Positions 14,337-22,810 are shown, counted from the stretch's first letter. The stretch: DNA of 64,000 nt from Anaerolineales bacterium (GCA_019187665.1 JABARH010000009.1:1-64000), one strand, 5' to 3'. The notes: generated from the letters alone by a model not told the origin. Translations and numbers: made by a program.

Positions 14337-14840
14337 TCAAGTTTCGCGGACGAGCGCGCAGCCGAAGGCGGGGGTCTCTCTCAGCGCGGGCAGCCTGCCG
14401 GCGAGCAAAGCCTCCACCGCCTCTTCCAAAAAAAAGCGCGTGGCATGACGCTGGCGCAAATTGACATTATCCACCGCGCCGTGATAACGCAGGATTCCCT
14501 CGCGATCCACGACAGACACCTGCGGCGTGACCTGCGCCTGGTAGCGATCGGCGGCCGCATGCCCCGCATCCAGCAGCACGGGAAACAGGCCGCGCCCTCG
14601 CGCAGCCGATTCCACCTCCGCCGCCGACTCGTTCTCGTTCGATGCGATGGACAACAACGCGACCTCCGCGCCCCAGCGCGCCAGCGCCGCGAGCATCCAC
14701 GCGTCGGTGCGCGCCACATGCGGACAGTCCGCAGACCAAAAGTTGACGATGACGATGCGTCCGCGATAATCGCTCAGGCGGTGGAGCCGGCCTGCAAGGT
14801 CGTGCAGTGCAAAGTCTGGTGCGGGGCGGTCGAGTTGCAT
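14337..14840 (-). CDS. Thioredoxin-fold redoxin (AhpC/TSA or TlpA-like) with one active-site Cys
   Basis: 167 residues from ATG 14840. APDFALHDLAGRLHRLSDYRG then VNFWSADCPHVARTD is the N-terminal half of a TlpA/peroxiredoxin fold, but the usual CxxC is reduced to a single Cys (C39). VTPQVSVVDREG supplies the cis-Pro. No signal peptide. It may be a one-Cys peroxidase or thiol protein that resolves with a partner. ATG lies 7 nt after TATAAT (14853-14848, minus), so a leaderless mRNA is likely and the longer upstream in-frame extension is improbable. Confidence 0.75.
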   Translation of the reverse strand: MQLDRPAPDFALHDLAGRLHRLSDYRGRIVIVNFWSADCPHVARTDAWMLAALARWGAEVALLSIASNENESAAEVESAARGRGLFPVLLDAGHAAADRYQAQVTPQVSVVDREGILRYHGAVDNVNLRQRHATRFFLEEAVEALLAGRLPALRETPAFGCALVRET

Positions 14841-14847
14841 GGAGTGG

Positions 14848-14853
14848 ATTATA
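14848..14853 (-). promoter_or_regulatory. -10 hexamer of a leaderless promoter
   Basis: TATAAT on the minus strand, 7 nt before the ATG at 14840. Confidence 0.5.
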
Positions 14854-14860
14854 CAGGAGG

Positions 14861-14912
14861 TACGCGCAAGACCTTGCGCCGGGTGTGTTCCCGAACTCCA
14901 ATGATGCGCGTA
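14861..14912. repeat. Palindromic repeat, decayed relative of 17993-18068
   Basis: TACGCGCA (14861-14868) and TGCGCGTA (14905-14912) at the ends; the start CGCAAGACCTTGCG resembles CGCAAAACCTTGCG of the 17993 element. Confidence 0.4.
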
Positions 14913-14951
14913 TGGTCTTTTCAAAGTCGCTTGACAAACCGGCGGGTTTGG

Positions 14952-15033
14952 AACGCGAATGCCACGAATAGGCGAATTTCGCGAATTTTCTTGGGTTTAT
15001 TCGCGTCATTCGCTGATTGGCGTAACTCGCGTT
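14952..15033. repeat. Palindromic spacer element of GCGAAT-type words
   Basis: AACGCGA to TCGCGTT (82 bp), arms made of repeated CGAATnnnCG-like words with a GGGTTT loop. Lies between the divergent redoxin and flippase-like genes. Confidence 0.55.
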
Positions 15034-15105
15034 GAGGCATCTCCGACTTTGAGAAAACCATAATGATGCGCGGCCCTGTCATGGCCGGAAACACGGTTTC
15101 TCAAG

Positions 15106-15111
15106 TACAAT
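15106..15111 (+). promoter_or_regulatory. -10 hexamer of a leaderless promoter
   Basis: TACAAT then CCCGCGT then ATG at 15119. The same TANAAT-CCCGCG-ATG arrangement recurs at 26296. Confidence 0.5.
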
Positions 15112-15118
15112 CCCGCGT

Positions 15119-16117
15119 ATGAAAAAATGGCAATTCTGGCTCGGGCTGTTTATCAGCCTGTTTTTTGTGTATATCGTCGTGCGCGGACTGGACTGGTCCG
15201 CGTTTTGGGATACGGTGAAGACCGCGCGCTATGGCTGGCTGATTCCCGGCGTTGGCGTGTACATGATCGCGGTCTGGGCGCGCGCGTGGCGCTGGCATTA
15301 TCTCCTGCGGCCCGTCAAACAAATTCCGACGAACAAAATGTTTCCGGTGGTGTGCATCGGCTACATGGGTAATAACATTTATCCGGCGCGCGCGGGTGAA
15401 GTTCTGCGGGCGGTGGTTCTGAAACGCAAGCAGGACGTGCCGGTCTCCGCCTCGCTGGCGACCATCATCGTGGAGCGCATCTTCGACGGCGTGGTGATGC
15501 TGGCGTTCGTGTTCCTCAATCTGCCCGAGCTGGCGCGCGTCAACAGTGACTCGGGCTTTGTCAGCGACATCCAATCGTTGACCGTATGGGGCGCGGCGGC
15601 GTTTGCCGGAGCGTTGATCGTTTTTTTATTGGCGGCGATGTTTCCTCAGGTGACAGCGCGCGTTGGGCTGTGGTCCATCGAGCGTCTCACGCCGAAACGC
15701 CTGCACGAAAGAATTGTCGGCGTGATGAATAAATTTCTCGACGGACTCGCCTCCCTGCGTTCGCCCTTCAATGTACTGATGATCTTCCTCACCTCGGCTG
15801 TGATCTGGCTGTTGGAGACCGGCAAATACTGGTTCGTGATGCACGCCTTCGATTTCAACGTCTCGTTCTTCGCCTTGATGTTGATGAACGGCATTGTCAA
15901 TCTTGCCACAACGATTCCGTCCGCGCCCGGCTATGTCGGCACGTTCGACACGCCCGGCATCGCTGTCCTGCAAGCCTACGGTGTGGAACAGGCCATGGCC
16001 ACCGGCTACACCCTTGTCCTGCATGTCGCGCTGTGGGTTGTGCCGACTGTTTTGGGCGCGTACTTTTTGGCGCGCGAGGGAATTAAGTGGAGCGATGAAT
16101 TGCGCGGAGAAAAATAA
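15119..16117 (+). CDS. Flippase-like integral membrane protein (UPF0104/LPG-synthase TM family)
   Basis: 332 residues with about eight transmembrane segments. The family block GYMGNNIYPARAGEVLRA, KRK, VPVSASLATIIVERIFDG lies at about 80-130, and PSAPGYVGTFDTPGIAVLQAYG near the end. Relatives include the membrane domain of MprF (lysyl-phosphatidylglycerol flippase) and glycosyl-transfer associated membrane proteins. No synthase domain is present, so a lipid or lipid-linked sugar transport role is the best guess. Probably leaderless (see 15106). Confidence 0.85.
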   Translation: MKKWQFWLGLFISLFFVYIVVRGLDWSAFWDTVKTARYGWLIPGVGVYMIAVWARAWRWHYLLRPVKQIPTNKMFPVVCIGYMGNNIYPARAGEVLRAVVLKRKQDVPVSASLATIIVERIFDGVVMLAFVFLNLPELARVNSDSGFVSDIQSLTVWGAAAFAGALIVFLLAAMFPQVTARVGLWSIERLTPKRLHERIVGVMNKFLDGLASLRSPFNVLMIFLTSAVIWLLETGKYWFVMHAFDFNVSFFALMLMNGIVNLATTIPSAPGYVGTFDTPGIAVLQAYGVEQAMATGYTLVLHVALWVVPTVLGAYFLAREGIKWSDELRGEK

Positions 16118-16185
16118 GCCCTCCCGTTTAGCGCCCAACGCGCATGTTGCTTCTGGGGGCAGAATAAATCTTGCGGCGGAAATAT

Positions 16186-17958
16186 TTACAGCCCGGCCGC
16201 GGCCAGCATGCGATCCATCGCGCCCGCCGTGACGGGGTGATGCTGGTCGTGAATGCGTTCCATCAACCCGCGCGCCCGGCCGCGCGTCCATTCGGCGGCG
16301 GCCACCGCGCGAAAGAGCGGCAGAATATACAGCATGCGGCCGATCCGGCCTGCGTAGGCTTCCACGCGCGGCCAGATGGCTTCGTCTCCGCTGGCGATGC
16401 AGATGCGATAGAACAACGAATAGCAATGCGCATCGTTGCGCCTGGCAAGGTCGAGCGCGTCCTCGAAATAGTTGCACTCTTCAATTGAGATCGTTTCCGG
16501 CAGGCCTTGCAGGAAGCACAGCACCTGGTCGCTGAGCCAGTCTTTCACGCGCGCCTTGTCGGGACGTTTGCCCTGCTTGTATTCGTTCAAGACAACCTGT
16601 ACATCGTTAAACAACTTCGACTCCGGCATCTTCCAACTGGAAGGCATGCCGGGACCGTAGACCCAATCCTGAACATCCACCTTCTCGAAGACCTCGGGCA
16701 GTTCGGCTTTGAAGAAATCGAGGAAGGCTTCCGTGGTCAACGATTGGAATTGATATTTCTCTGTGTACCTGTGGATGAACGCGTCGAAGCGTTCGCGTCC
16801 CACTGCTTTCTCACATTCGATCAGGAAGCTCGCGCCCTTGTAATACGGGATGCTGAACGAACCGGAGTCATCGTCGCCATCGTCGGTGCGCTTGAGGCGC
16901 GTCTGCGGCGCGTCCATGCCGAGGCGGTTCTTCATCGCGTCCAGAATTTCGTTAAGATGATAGACATAAACCAGGTCGCGGAAATCGGCGCCCTCCAGAA
17001 CTTCGGTGATGCGCATTTCAGCGTAGGTCGTCCAGCCCTCGTTCAGCCAGAAGTCGGACCAGGTTGCGTTGGTGATCAGGTTGCCCGTCCAGGCATGCGC
17101 GAGTTCGTGCGTGATCAGATTCGTCTGTCCGCGTGTGCCGACGATTGCGGTGGGAGTTACAAACGTCAGGCGCGGATTTTCCATCCCGCCGAACGGGAAC
17201 GACGGCGGAAGCACGAGCAGGTCATAGCGTCCCCACAGATACGGGCCCAGCAATTTTTCGGCTTCGATCATGCGCTTTTCGTTTTCGGCAAATTCCCATG
17301 CCGCGGCTTCGATGGTTTCGGGTTCGGCGTAGATGCCGGTGCGCGCGCCCAACGCGCGGAACTCAAGGTTGCCGATCCCGATTGCGAACAGATACGATGG
17401 AATCGGTTGCGGCATTTTGAATTTGAAAACGAACGCCGCGCCTCGCCCCTGACCTCCGAGTTGCTCCGCCGCCATCACAGCGGTCAGCCCGCGAGGCGCT
17501 TCCACCTCCGCCGTGTACGTGAAGCGCACCGAGGGCGTGTCCTGGCACGGAAAGACACTGCGCGCGTGAATGGATTGACATTGACTAAAGAGGAAGGGAT
17601 GCCTGCCGCCCGCCGTCTGCGCAGGATCGGTCCACTGCAGGGCGGTCGCATCCGGCGCGGTGCGGAAGGCGAGGCTGAAGGTCGAGTCGTTTTGCAACCC
17701 GTTCAACGTCAGGCGTGAACCGAGGCTTTCATCGTGTGCGCCCATTTCCCACGTCAACGCGCGCCCGTTGACGCGCGCTTTTTGCACGTCCAGTTTAAAT
17801 GTATCCAGCGAAAACGATCCGCTGATCGGCGCGTCGAGTTGATAATCGGCTTCGACCTCCAGAATACGCGCCTCAAAATTGGCGCGGATGCGGAAGTCAA
17901 TATGTTTGATCTTGCCCTGGTTTAAATCGGCGCGCGAGGTGGGATCGTGAAAGGTCAT
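16186..17958 (-). CDS. M1-family metallopeptidase, leukotriene-A4-hydrolase-like
   Basis: About 590 residues. An N-terminal beta domain is followed by the gluzincin core: GGMEN exopeptidase motif (about 257-261) and zinc site HELAHAWTGN...WLNEGWTTYAE (HExxH at 284-288, third ligand Glu about 307), then the helical C-terminal domain shared with leukotriene A4 hydrolase/aminopeptidases. Removes N-terminal residues from peptides in the cytosol; no signal peptide. ATG 17958 has TTGGAG upstream and is preferred over the ATG ten codons earlier. Confidence 0.88.
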   Translation of the reverse strand: MTFHDPTSRADLNQGKIKHIDFRIRANFEARILEVEADYQLDAPISGSFSLDTFKLDVQKARVNGRALTWEMGAHDESLGSRLTLNGLQNDSTFSLAFRTAPDATALQWTDPAQTAGGRHPFLFSQCQSIHARSVFPCQDTPSVRFTYTAEVEAPRGLTAVMAAEQLGGQGRGAAFVFKFKMPQPIPSYLFAIGIGNLEFRALGARTGIYAEPETIEAAAWEFAENEKRMIEAEKLLGPYLWGRYDLLVLPPSFPFGGMENPRLTFVTPTAIVGTRGQTNLITHELAHAWTGNLITNATWSDFWLNEGWTTYAEMRITEVLEGADFRDLVYVYHLNEILDAMKNRLGMDAPQTRLKRTDDGDDDSGSFSIPYYKGASFLIECEKAVGRERFDAFIHRYTEKYQFQSLTTEAFLDFFKAELPEVFEKVDVQDWVYGPGMPSSWKMPESKLFNDVQVVLNEYKQGKRPDKARVKDWLSDQVLCFLQGLPETISIEECNYFEDALDLARRNDAHCYSLFYRICIASGDEAIWPRVEAYAGRIGRMLYILPLFRAVAAAEWTRGRARGLMERIHDQHHPVTAGAMDRMLAAAGL

Positions 17959-17992
17959 GTGGCATTCTCCAAGGGATTCTGACTTCATCAGG

Positions 17993-18068
17993 ACTTACGC
18001 AAAACCTTGCGTAAAGTGCGTTCTCTAACGCGCCTGCTGGCGTTAGAGAACGCCAATTATGCGTAAGT
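17993..18068. repeat. Palindromic MITE-like element, 76 bp
   Basis: Terminal inverted repeats ACTTACGCA (17993-18001) and TGCGTAAGT (18060-18068); inner stem CGTTCTCTAACGC / GCGTTAGAGAACG. No coding capacity. Lies between hom and the M1 peptidase gene. Confidence 0.6.
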
Positions 18069-18073
18069 TCTGT

Positions 18074-19114
18074 TCATTTTACCGCGTTTACAAAATCCGC
18101 GAACAGACCATACGCGGTCTCTTCGGGTCCGCCCTTCATGCCTGCGCGCTCCGAAACGATCACCGAGTAATTGGGCAACACGTCCGTGCTGAACGTCAGT
18201 CCCGACGACGAGCCCATCATGCCATACAGCGGCGACGACGAATCAACCAACTCAGGCGACACCCGCCCTTTGATTTGACTCCCCACTCGTTCAGCGGATG
18301 CGACCAACTTCCAACGCTTCTTCTCCGCTTTTGCCTGCTTCACCATCTCAGGCGTGATCTCCCGTATGCCTTTCCGCTCCACATCCTGCGGCTTGAGCGG
18401 TCGCGAAGCATCCATCAGCACCGTCGCCAGCGCCGAGACTTTGATCGCCGCATCCCAGCCATCCACATCGCCCGAGGGATCCGTCTCCGCGATGCCGATG
18501 CTCTGACAATATTTCACCGCGTCGTCGAACGACTCGCCGTCTTCCATGCGTGAAAGGATCAAGTTCGTGGTCGCGTTGATGATTCCTTTAAACGAAGTCA
18601 ATTCAGCCAATGGCATCGCCTCACGAAACGTGGAAAAGACAGGCGAGCCTCCCAGCACCGTTGACTCGAACCGAAACTTTTTATTTTTCGACTTCGCCAG
18701 CGCGGTCAACTCTTGATACGCGTGGACAACTGTGCCTTTGTTCGCCGTGATCGCGTGCATCCCCAAATTCAACGCCACGCGGACGTGGTCAATGGCAGGT
18801 TGACCCGTCTCGTAATTGACGGGGGAATTTTCAAACATCACATTGGCTTGGGAATGTTGAATGACGGCGAGAGAGTCGGCAACTTGGAAAGTGGAAAGTG
18901 GAGCAATAGAGTTTCCACTTTCCACTTTCTCCAACGCCTGCCCAACATCAATCCCATCAGGGTTTACTGCGAATCCATGTCGCCCCGTAGCAATACCTGT
19001 GACTGAATACGTGATGTCGTATGTTGATTTCAACGAGCCGCGTTTGCGTTCAAGCAATCGAGCCAACGAGCGGGCGACATTTCCAAATCCGATAAAGCAT
19101 AATTTGTAGTGCAT
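18074..19114 (-). CDS. hom: Homoserine dehydrogenase
   Basis: NAD(P)-dependent reduction of aspartate semialdehyde for threonine, methionine and isoleucine synthesis. 346 residues: nucleotide-binding FIGFGNVAR (7-15), VMFENSPVNYETGQPAIDHVR (92-112), ITANKG (122-127, catalytic Lys), FESTVLGGSPVFS, GIINATTNLILSRM and ETDPSGDVDGWDAAIK. No C-terminal ACT domain, so it lacks the usual threonine-feedback module. Residues 62-78 (EKVESGNSIAPLSTFQV) are encoded by a repeat palindrome (18887-18929). Confidence 0.93.
   Translation of the reverse strand: MHYKLCFIGFGNVARSLARLLERKRGSLKSTYDITYSVTGIATGRHGFAVNPDGIDVGQALEKVESGNSIAPLSTFQVADSLAVIQHSQANVMFENSPVNYETGQPAIDHVRVALNLGMHAITANKGTVVHAYQELTALAKSKNKKFRFESTVLGGSPVFSTFREAMPLAELTSFKGIINATTNLILSRMEDGESFDDAVKYCQSIGIAETDPSGDVDGWDAAIKVSALATVLMDASRPLKPQDVERKGIREITPEMVKQAKAEKKRWKLVASAERVGSQIKGRVSPELVDSSSPLYGMMGSSSGLTFSTDVLPNYSVIVSERAGMKGGPEETAYGLFADFVNAVK
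18887..18929. repeat. In-frame mirrored heptamer repeat within hom
   Basis: GAAAGTGGAAAGTGGA (18887-18902), 11-nt loop, then the exact complement (18914-18929): two GGAAAGT heptamers facing two inverted ones. It is translated without breaking the reading frame. Confidence 0.75.
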
Positions 19115-19184
19115 TGAGAGTTTCCTGTTGATGTGCTACGCAGTACGAAGTAGGCTTACTGCGTATTGCGCACTGCGTATAAAC

Positions 19185-19232
19185 GTGTTTACTTGTTTAC
19201 GTGTTTACCTGTCTACGTGTTTACCTGTTTAC
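19185..19232 (-). repeat. Octamer tandem array, six units
   Basis: GTGTTTAC, TTGTTTAC, GTGTTTAC, CTGTCTAC, GTGTTTAC, CTGTTTAC on the plus strand; in the sense of the flanking minus-strand genes the unit is GTANACAN. It begins 3 bp beyond the 3' end of the SCO1664-like gene. Confidence 0.85.
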
Positions 19233-19235
19233 GCC

Positions 19236-19946
19236 TCACAACGGCGGCCACGGCATCGCGCGGCGGTCACGCGGTTGGCTGGGGAAGATTCCGCGTTGAC
19301 GGATCGAGTCCGCGCGGCTGCAGAGGGCGGAGATTTCGTTGGGGGTGAGATAAGGCTCAAGTTGGCGAGGCAGGTCCACGTCGAGAGAGAGGCGGGAGAG
19401 CAAGTCATCCGAAATTTTTTGCCCGCCGAAATCCCAAAGCACTGTCCGCAGTTTATCGTCTTCGTGGAAACAGATGCCGTGATCTATCGCGTAGAGTTTG
19501 CGCGTGTCGTTTTCAAAAAAGACGTGCCCGCCCTTGCGATCCGCGTTGTTGATGAGCAGGTCGAACAACACGACGGGCTTGAGGAGTTGCTTGTCGTCTT
19601 CTGAAAAATTGAAGTAGTGATAATCGGGATCGTACTCGATGAATTGCTGGATCGAACCCGCGCCATAGGGACCGTCTTCGCGCAACGCGGTGAACGGGAC
19701 GATGTGCAAGCCCAGCGACTCGCTCACGAGATACGCCGCCACTTCGCGCTGGGCAAGTGATTGTTCGGGGAAGTCCCACAACGGTTGCTCGCCGCGACTC
19801 GGTTTATAAACAGCGGGATACGTTTTCTCTTCGTACGTGACCTCGACAAGAAACGTATAATTCGAGCCAAGCATGAATTGACCTTTGAGTTCAAGGTCGC
19901 CGTGTTGGAGGGCGGATGTCAATTGTGTTTGGTCGGGATTGGTCAT
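19236..19946 (-). CDS. SCO1664-family protein (PI3/4-kinase-like fold)
   Basis: 236 residues. Kinase-like features: YPAVYKPSRGEQPLWDFPE (ATP-binding Lys region), AQREVAAYLVSESLG, DLLINNADRKGGHVFF (catalytic loop with N-D-R) and LYAIDHGICFHE (the metal-binding IDHG in place of DFG). The family was named in actinobacteria, where it accompanies DUF3090, as here. No substrate is known. ATG 19946; the upstream in-frame codons are repeat sequence. Confidence 0.82.
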   Translation of the reverse strand: MTNPDQTQLTSALQHGDLELKGQFMLGSNYTFLVEVTYEEKTYPAVYKPSRGEQPLWDFPEQSLAQREVAAYLVSESLGLHIVPFTALREDGPYGAGSIQQFIEYDPDYHYFNFSEDDKQLLKPVVLFDLLINNADRKGGHVFFENDTRKLYAIDHGICFHEDDKLRTVLWDFGGQKISDDLLSRLSLDVDLPRQLEPYLTPNEISALCSRADSIRQRGIFPSQPRDRRAMPWPPL

Positions 19947-19949
19947 CGG

Positions 19950-20019
19950 TGGGTCGAAGGTCAAAAGTCGAATGTCATATGTTGACCTTTGACTTTCGAC
20001 TTGTGACTTTACTTTTGAC
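19950..20019 (-). repeat. Mirrored heptamer spacer between DUF3090 and SCO1664 genes
   Basis: In the transcribed (minus) sense: AGTCACA, AGTCGAA, AGTCAAA, GGTCAAC units, then an ATATG centre, then inverted TTCGACTTTTGACC-type units, so the spacer can form a hairpin. Same design as the insert in hom. Confidence 0.55.
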
Positions 20020-20020
20020 T

Positions 20021-20554
20021 TTAATGAAAATGCCCGTTCTTCTTGGGACAAAAATGCCCCTCGGGTTCTTCGGGTTGACCGCACTGCGGACAGATGGGAC
20101 GTCCGCGCGAGACGACTTCCATGCCCCAGCGCGAAAAGGCGCGCAACTGCGAACGTGTGCACCAATAGCGCACCAACGCCCCCGACTCGGGATCCTGCTC
20201 CTCGGTCAATAGTTCGCGCGCGAGGAGCATCACCTGATCGCGGGCGGAATCATAGGCCAGCCCAATTTCACCCACACGGAATTGCGGATCCACCGGCGGA
20301 TGAATGTGCATCTTGTCTTCATCGTAATTGGGCGAGGCTTCGGGCAGGTCCGGGTTTTGGCGCGCCACGTCTGCGAGGAATTGTTCGATGCCGATCGCCA
20401 GCGATTGCAACTGCGCTTTTTCGATCAGCACCGTCACAGCCGGGTCGGAATTTTTCCAGGCGTGAATATAAAAGACGCGCTGACCCGGCTGACCGATCGC
20501 GTCGGCGGTGATATGTTCACACGGGTCTACTTCGATTTCGATTCGGGGAGGCAT
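20021..20554 (-). CDS. DUF3090 family protein
   Basis: 177 residues. PPRIEIEVDPCEHITADAIG at the start, GQRVFYIHA, LAREL then a C-terminal zinc ribbon CPQCGQPEEPEGHFCPKKNGH. Paired with the SCO1664-like gene downstream, as in actinobacteria, which supports a shared function; none is known. ATG 20554 is 6 nt downstream of TATACT (20566-20561, minus), so leaderless. In-frame extension further upstream would run into the divergent phnD-like gene and is not credible. Confidence 0.85.
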   Translation of the reverse strand: MPPRIEIEVDPCEHITADAIGQPGQRVFYIHAWKNSDPAVTVLIEKAQLQSLAIGIEQFLADVARQNPDLPEASPNYDEDKMHIHPPVDPQFRVGEIGLAYDSARDQVMLLARELLTEEQDPESGALVRYWCTRSQLRAFSRWGMEVVSRGRPICPQCGQPEEPEGHFCPKKNGHFH

Positions 20555-20560
20555 GCGGCG

Positions 20561-20566
20561 AGTATA
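20561..20566 (-). promoter_or_regulatory. -10 hexamer of a leaderless promoter
   Basis: TATACT on the minus strand, 6 nt before the ATG of the DUF3090 gene. Confidence 0.5.
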
Positions 20567-20624
20567 CCAGAACCAAAAAAACGCGAACTTGCTCAAATCC
20601 ATGATTCCGATTATTCTGATTTCG

Positions 20625-21617
20625 ATGCGACTCAACCCACTCCGAATCTTAACCTGCCTCGCCCTTGCGCTTAACCTGGCGGGATGCACCCTGCCGATCG
20701 ATCCCATCCCCCAGCCGACTCCCGCGCTCACGCCGACTCTCTCCCCGCTGGGGACGCCGGGCAACCCGATCCTGCTGGCGATTCCGCCCGGGTCCGGAGC
20801 AGAGGCGGTCGAGGCGGCGGGACGCATCGCGGAGCAACTGTCCGCGCTCACCGGGTTGACCATCCTGACCGGTCAGGTAGAGTCTACAAAATATTTAATC
20901 GAGTCGCTGGGCGAGGGGACGGTCCACATCGCCATGCTGTCGCCGTTCGCGTATTTGTCTGCGCACGAAAAAGGGTACGCCGAGGCGGCGCTGGCGGGCG
21001 TGCGGGAGGGCAGGACAAAATTCGGCGCGCAATTTCTGGTCAACGCACAACTGGCGGGCGTGAACGGTTATAAAATTTATTTCGACGAATCTGCCCGCGT
21101 GAACACAGCCGAGGCCTCCATCGCGCTCGCTCAATTTGCAAACAAACGACCCTGCTGGAGCGACGCATTCTCGCCGGCCGGTTACGTTCTGCCGCTGGGC
21201 GCGTTAAACCTGCAGGGCGTGGCCGCGAAACCCGGCCTGTTCTTGCAGGGCGACGAGGCGGTCATCCGAACTGTGTATCAGGATGGAAAAGGATCGCTCT
21301 GTGAATTTGGCGTGTCTCTCATTGACAGCCGCGCAAGGCTGTTCGCAGAGCTGCCTGATGTGAACGAACGGGTGCGCGTCGTCTGGCGGACGGAGGAAGC
21401 GATACCAACCGACGGCCTCGCGTTCGGCGCATCCCTGACGCAGGAACTGCGTTATCGGATTGTGTCGGCGCTGCTGGTCGCCGCGCTGCAACACCCGTCC
21501 GACATCCAATCCGCGTTTGGAGTGGATGGTTTACAACTTGCCGATGATACTTTCTACGCCGACCTGCGCGCCGCGCTGCAACTTTCCGGCCTGACCCTCG
21601 ACGCACTGCTTCGGTGA
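20625..21617 (+). CDS. PhnD-like substrate-binding lipoprotein (copy 1)
   Basis: 330 residues. Lipoprotein signal with lipobox NLAGC (Cys21), a Pro/Thr linker, then a periplasmic-binding fold of the phosphonate/phosphite type: NPILLAIPPG, ALTGLTI, GTVHIAMLSPFAYLSAHEKGY, NKRPCWSDAFSPAGYVLP, ADDTFYADLRAAL. It is a diverged paralogue of the next gene and lies directly upstream of it with its own promoter region in between. ATG 20601 is an alternative start but gives a poorer signal peptide. Ligand likely an oxoanion such as a phosphonate. Confidence 0.82.
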   Translation: MRLNPLRILTCLALALNLAGCTLPIDPIPQPTPALTPTLSPLGTPGNPILLAIPPGSGAEAVEAAGRIAEQLSALTGLTILTGQVESTKYLIESLGEGTVHIAMLSPFAYLSAHEKGYAEAALAGVREGRTKFGAQFLVNAQLAGVNGYKIYFDESARVNTAEASIALAQFANKRPCWSDAFSPAGYVLPLGALNLQGVAAKPGLFLQGDEAVIRTVYQDGKGSLCEFGVSLIDSRARLFAELPDVNERVRVVWRTEEAIPTDGLAFGASLTQELRYRIVSALLVAALQHPSDIQSAFGVDGLQLADDTFYADLRAALQLSGLTLDALLR

Positions 21618-21675
21618 CAGCGCCGGGCGGCGGCCGGTGCGCCAAAATTTTAAGGCAATTGGCGATAAAAGGCAC

Positions 21676-21705
21676 TTGTCACTGATTCAATATCAGTGCT
21701 ATGAT
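21676..21705 (+). promoter_or_regulatory. Promoter with operator-like palindrome before phnD2
   Basis: TTGTCA (21676-21681), 18-nt spacer, TATGAT (21700-21705). Between the hexamers lies CACTGAT-TCAAT-ATCAGTG (21680-21698), a 7-bp inverted repeat suited to a dimeric repressor. Confidence 0.5.
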
Positions 21706-21765
21706 TCGCCCAAACAGGGGAATGCCCCCTGAAACCCTTTTTCTTCTGAGAGGAGAAGAATTCCC

Positions 21766-22797
21766 ATGACCAAACGTTTTTCCACCCTGTTCGGTTTGAT
21801 CGTTGTGCTGGCGCTGGCGCTTGCGGCCTGCGCGCCCGCCACCCCGGTCGCGACCGAACCGCCCGCTCCTACAAAGGTTCCGCCCACTGCGGTTCCGCCC
21901 ACCCCCACCGAACCGCCCGCGCCGGAACTCGGAACTCCGGAAAATCCGCTCATCATGGCGCTGGCTCCCTCCGCCACTTCGCAGGAACTGCAGACCGGCG
22001 GTAAGGCCATTGCCGATAAACTGAGCGAGTTGACCGGCTTGACGATCGAGATCGTTGTGCCGACCAACTACGCGGCCATGATCGAAGCCATGGGCGCCGG
22101 ACAGGCGCACATCGGCTGGCTGGCCCCGGTGCAGTACATCGTTGCTCACGGCAAGGGCTATGCAGATGTCGGGCTCGCCACCATCCGCAACAGCTCCGAC
22201 AAATACGGCTTCCAGTATGTTGCCAACGCCGCGGCTGGCTTCACTTCCTACTATGATCCCGCCACTGCCACCACCACCGCCGATGCCGCCACCGCGCTGG
22301 CTCAGTTCGCCGACAAGAAACCCTGCTGGACCGACCCGCTCTCCGCTTCCGGCTATGTGCTTCCCTCCGGCTTGCTCGCCGCCAATGGCGTCAAGACCAA
22401 ATCTGGCGCGTGGGTTCAGGGTCACCCGACCGTGATCAAGTCCGTCTACCTCAGCCCGAAGGGCGAGATCTGCGACTTCGGCGCCACCTACATTGACGCC
22501 CGCTCCAACGTCGCCGCGGACTTCCCGGATGTCAACGATGTGGTTCAGATCATCTGGGTCTCCGAGTCGTTCATCCCGAACGACAATGTGTCCTTCGCTT
22601 TCAACGTCCCCGCTGATATGCGCGCGACACTGGCCCAGGCTCTGCTCGACCTGGCTTCCACCGAGGAAGGCATCAACCTGCTGAAGACCGGCGGGTACAG
22701 CATCCAGGGTCTCAAGGCTGTGGATGACACCTTCTACGATGAATTCCGCGTCTACCTCGAGGCCTCCGGCATTGACCCGACGACACTCTTCAAGTAA
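21766..22797 (+). CDS. phnD: Phosphonate/phosphite-type ABC transporter binding lipoprotein (copy 2)
   Basis: 343 residues. Lipobox LALAAC (Cys22), a Pro-rich linker to about residue 60, then a PhnD-fold: NPLIMALAPSATSQELQTGG, SELTGLTIEIVVPTNYAAMIEAMGAGQAHIGWLAPVQY-type ligand site, KKPCWTDPLSASGYVLPSG, FIPNDNVSFAFNVP. It binds the substrate outside the membrane and delivers it to the PhnE permeases downstream. An intrinsic terminator after it (22811-22848) probably lets the binding protein be made in excess of PhnC/E. Start with GAGAGGAGAAG upstream. Confidence 0.9.
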   Translation: MTKRFSTLFGLIVVLALALAACAPATPVATEPPAPTKVPPTAVPPTPTEPPAPELGTPENPLIMALAPSATSQELQTGGKAIADKLSELTGLTIEIVVPTNYAAMIEAMGAGQAHIGWLAPVQYIVAHGKGYADVGLATIRNSSDKYGFQYVANAAAGFTSYYDPATATTTADAATALAQFADKKPCWTDPLSASGYVLPSGLLAANGVKTKSGAWVQGHPTVIKSVYLSPKGEICDFGATYIDARSNVAADFPDVNDVVQIIWVSESFIPNDNVSFAFNVPADMRATLAQALLDLASTEEGINLLKTGGYSIQGLKAVDDTFYDEFRVYLEASGIDPTTLFK

Positions 22798-22810
22798 TCC
22801 AACCCAATAA

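Noticed and set aside
20021-20863. Long form of the DUF3090 protein
   Set aside because: The extra N-terminus overlaps the divergent phnD-like gene and a clear -10 lies before ATG 20554.
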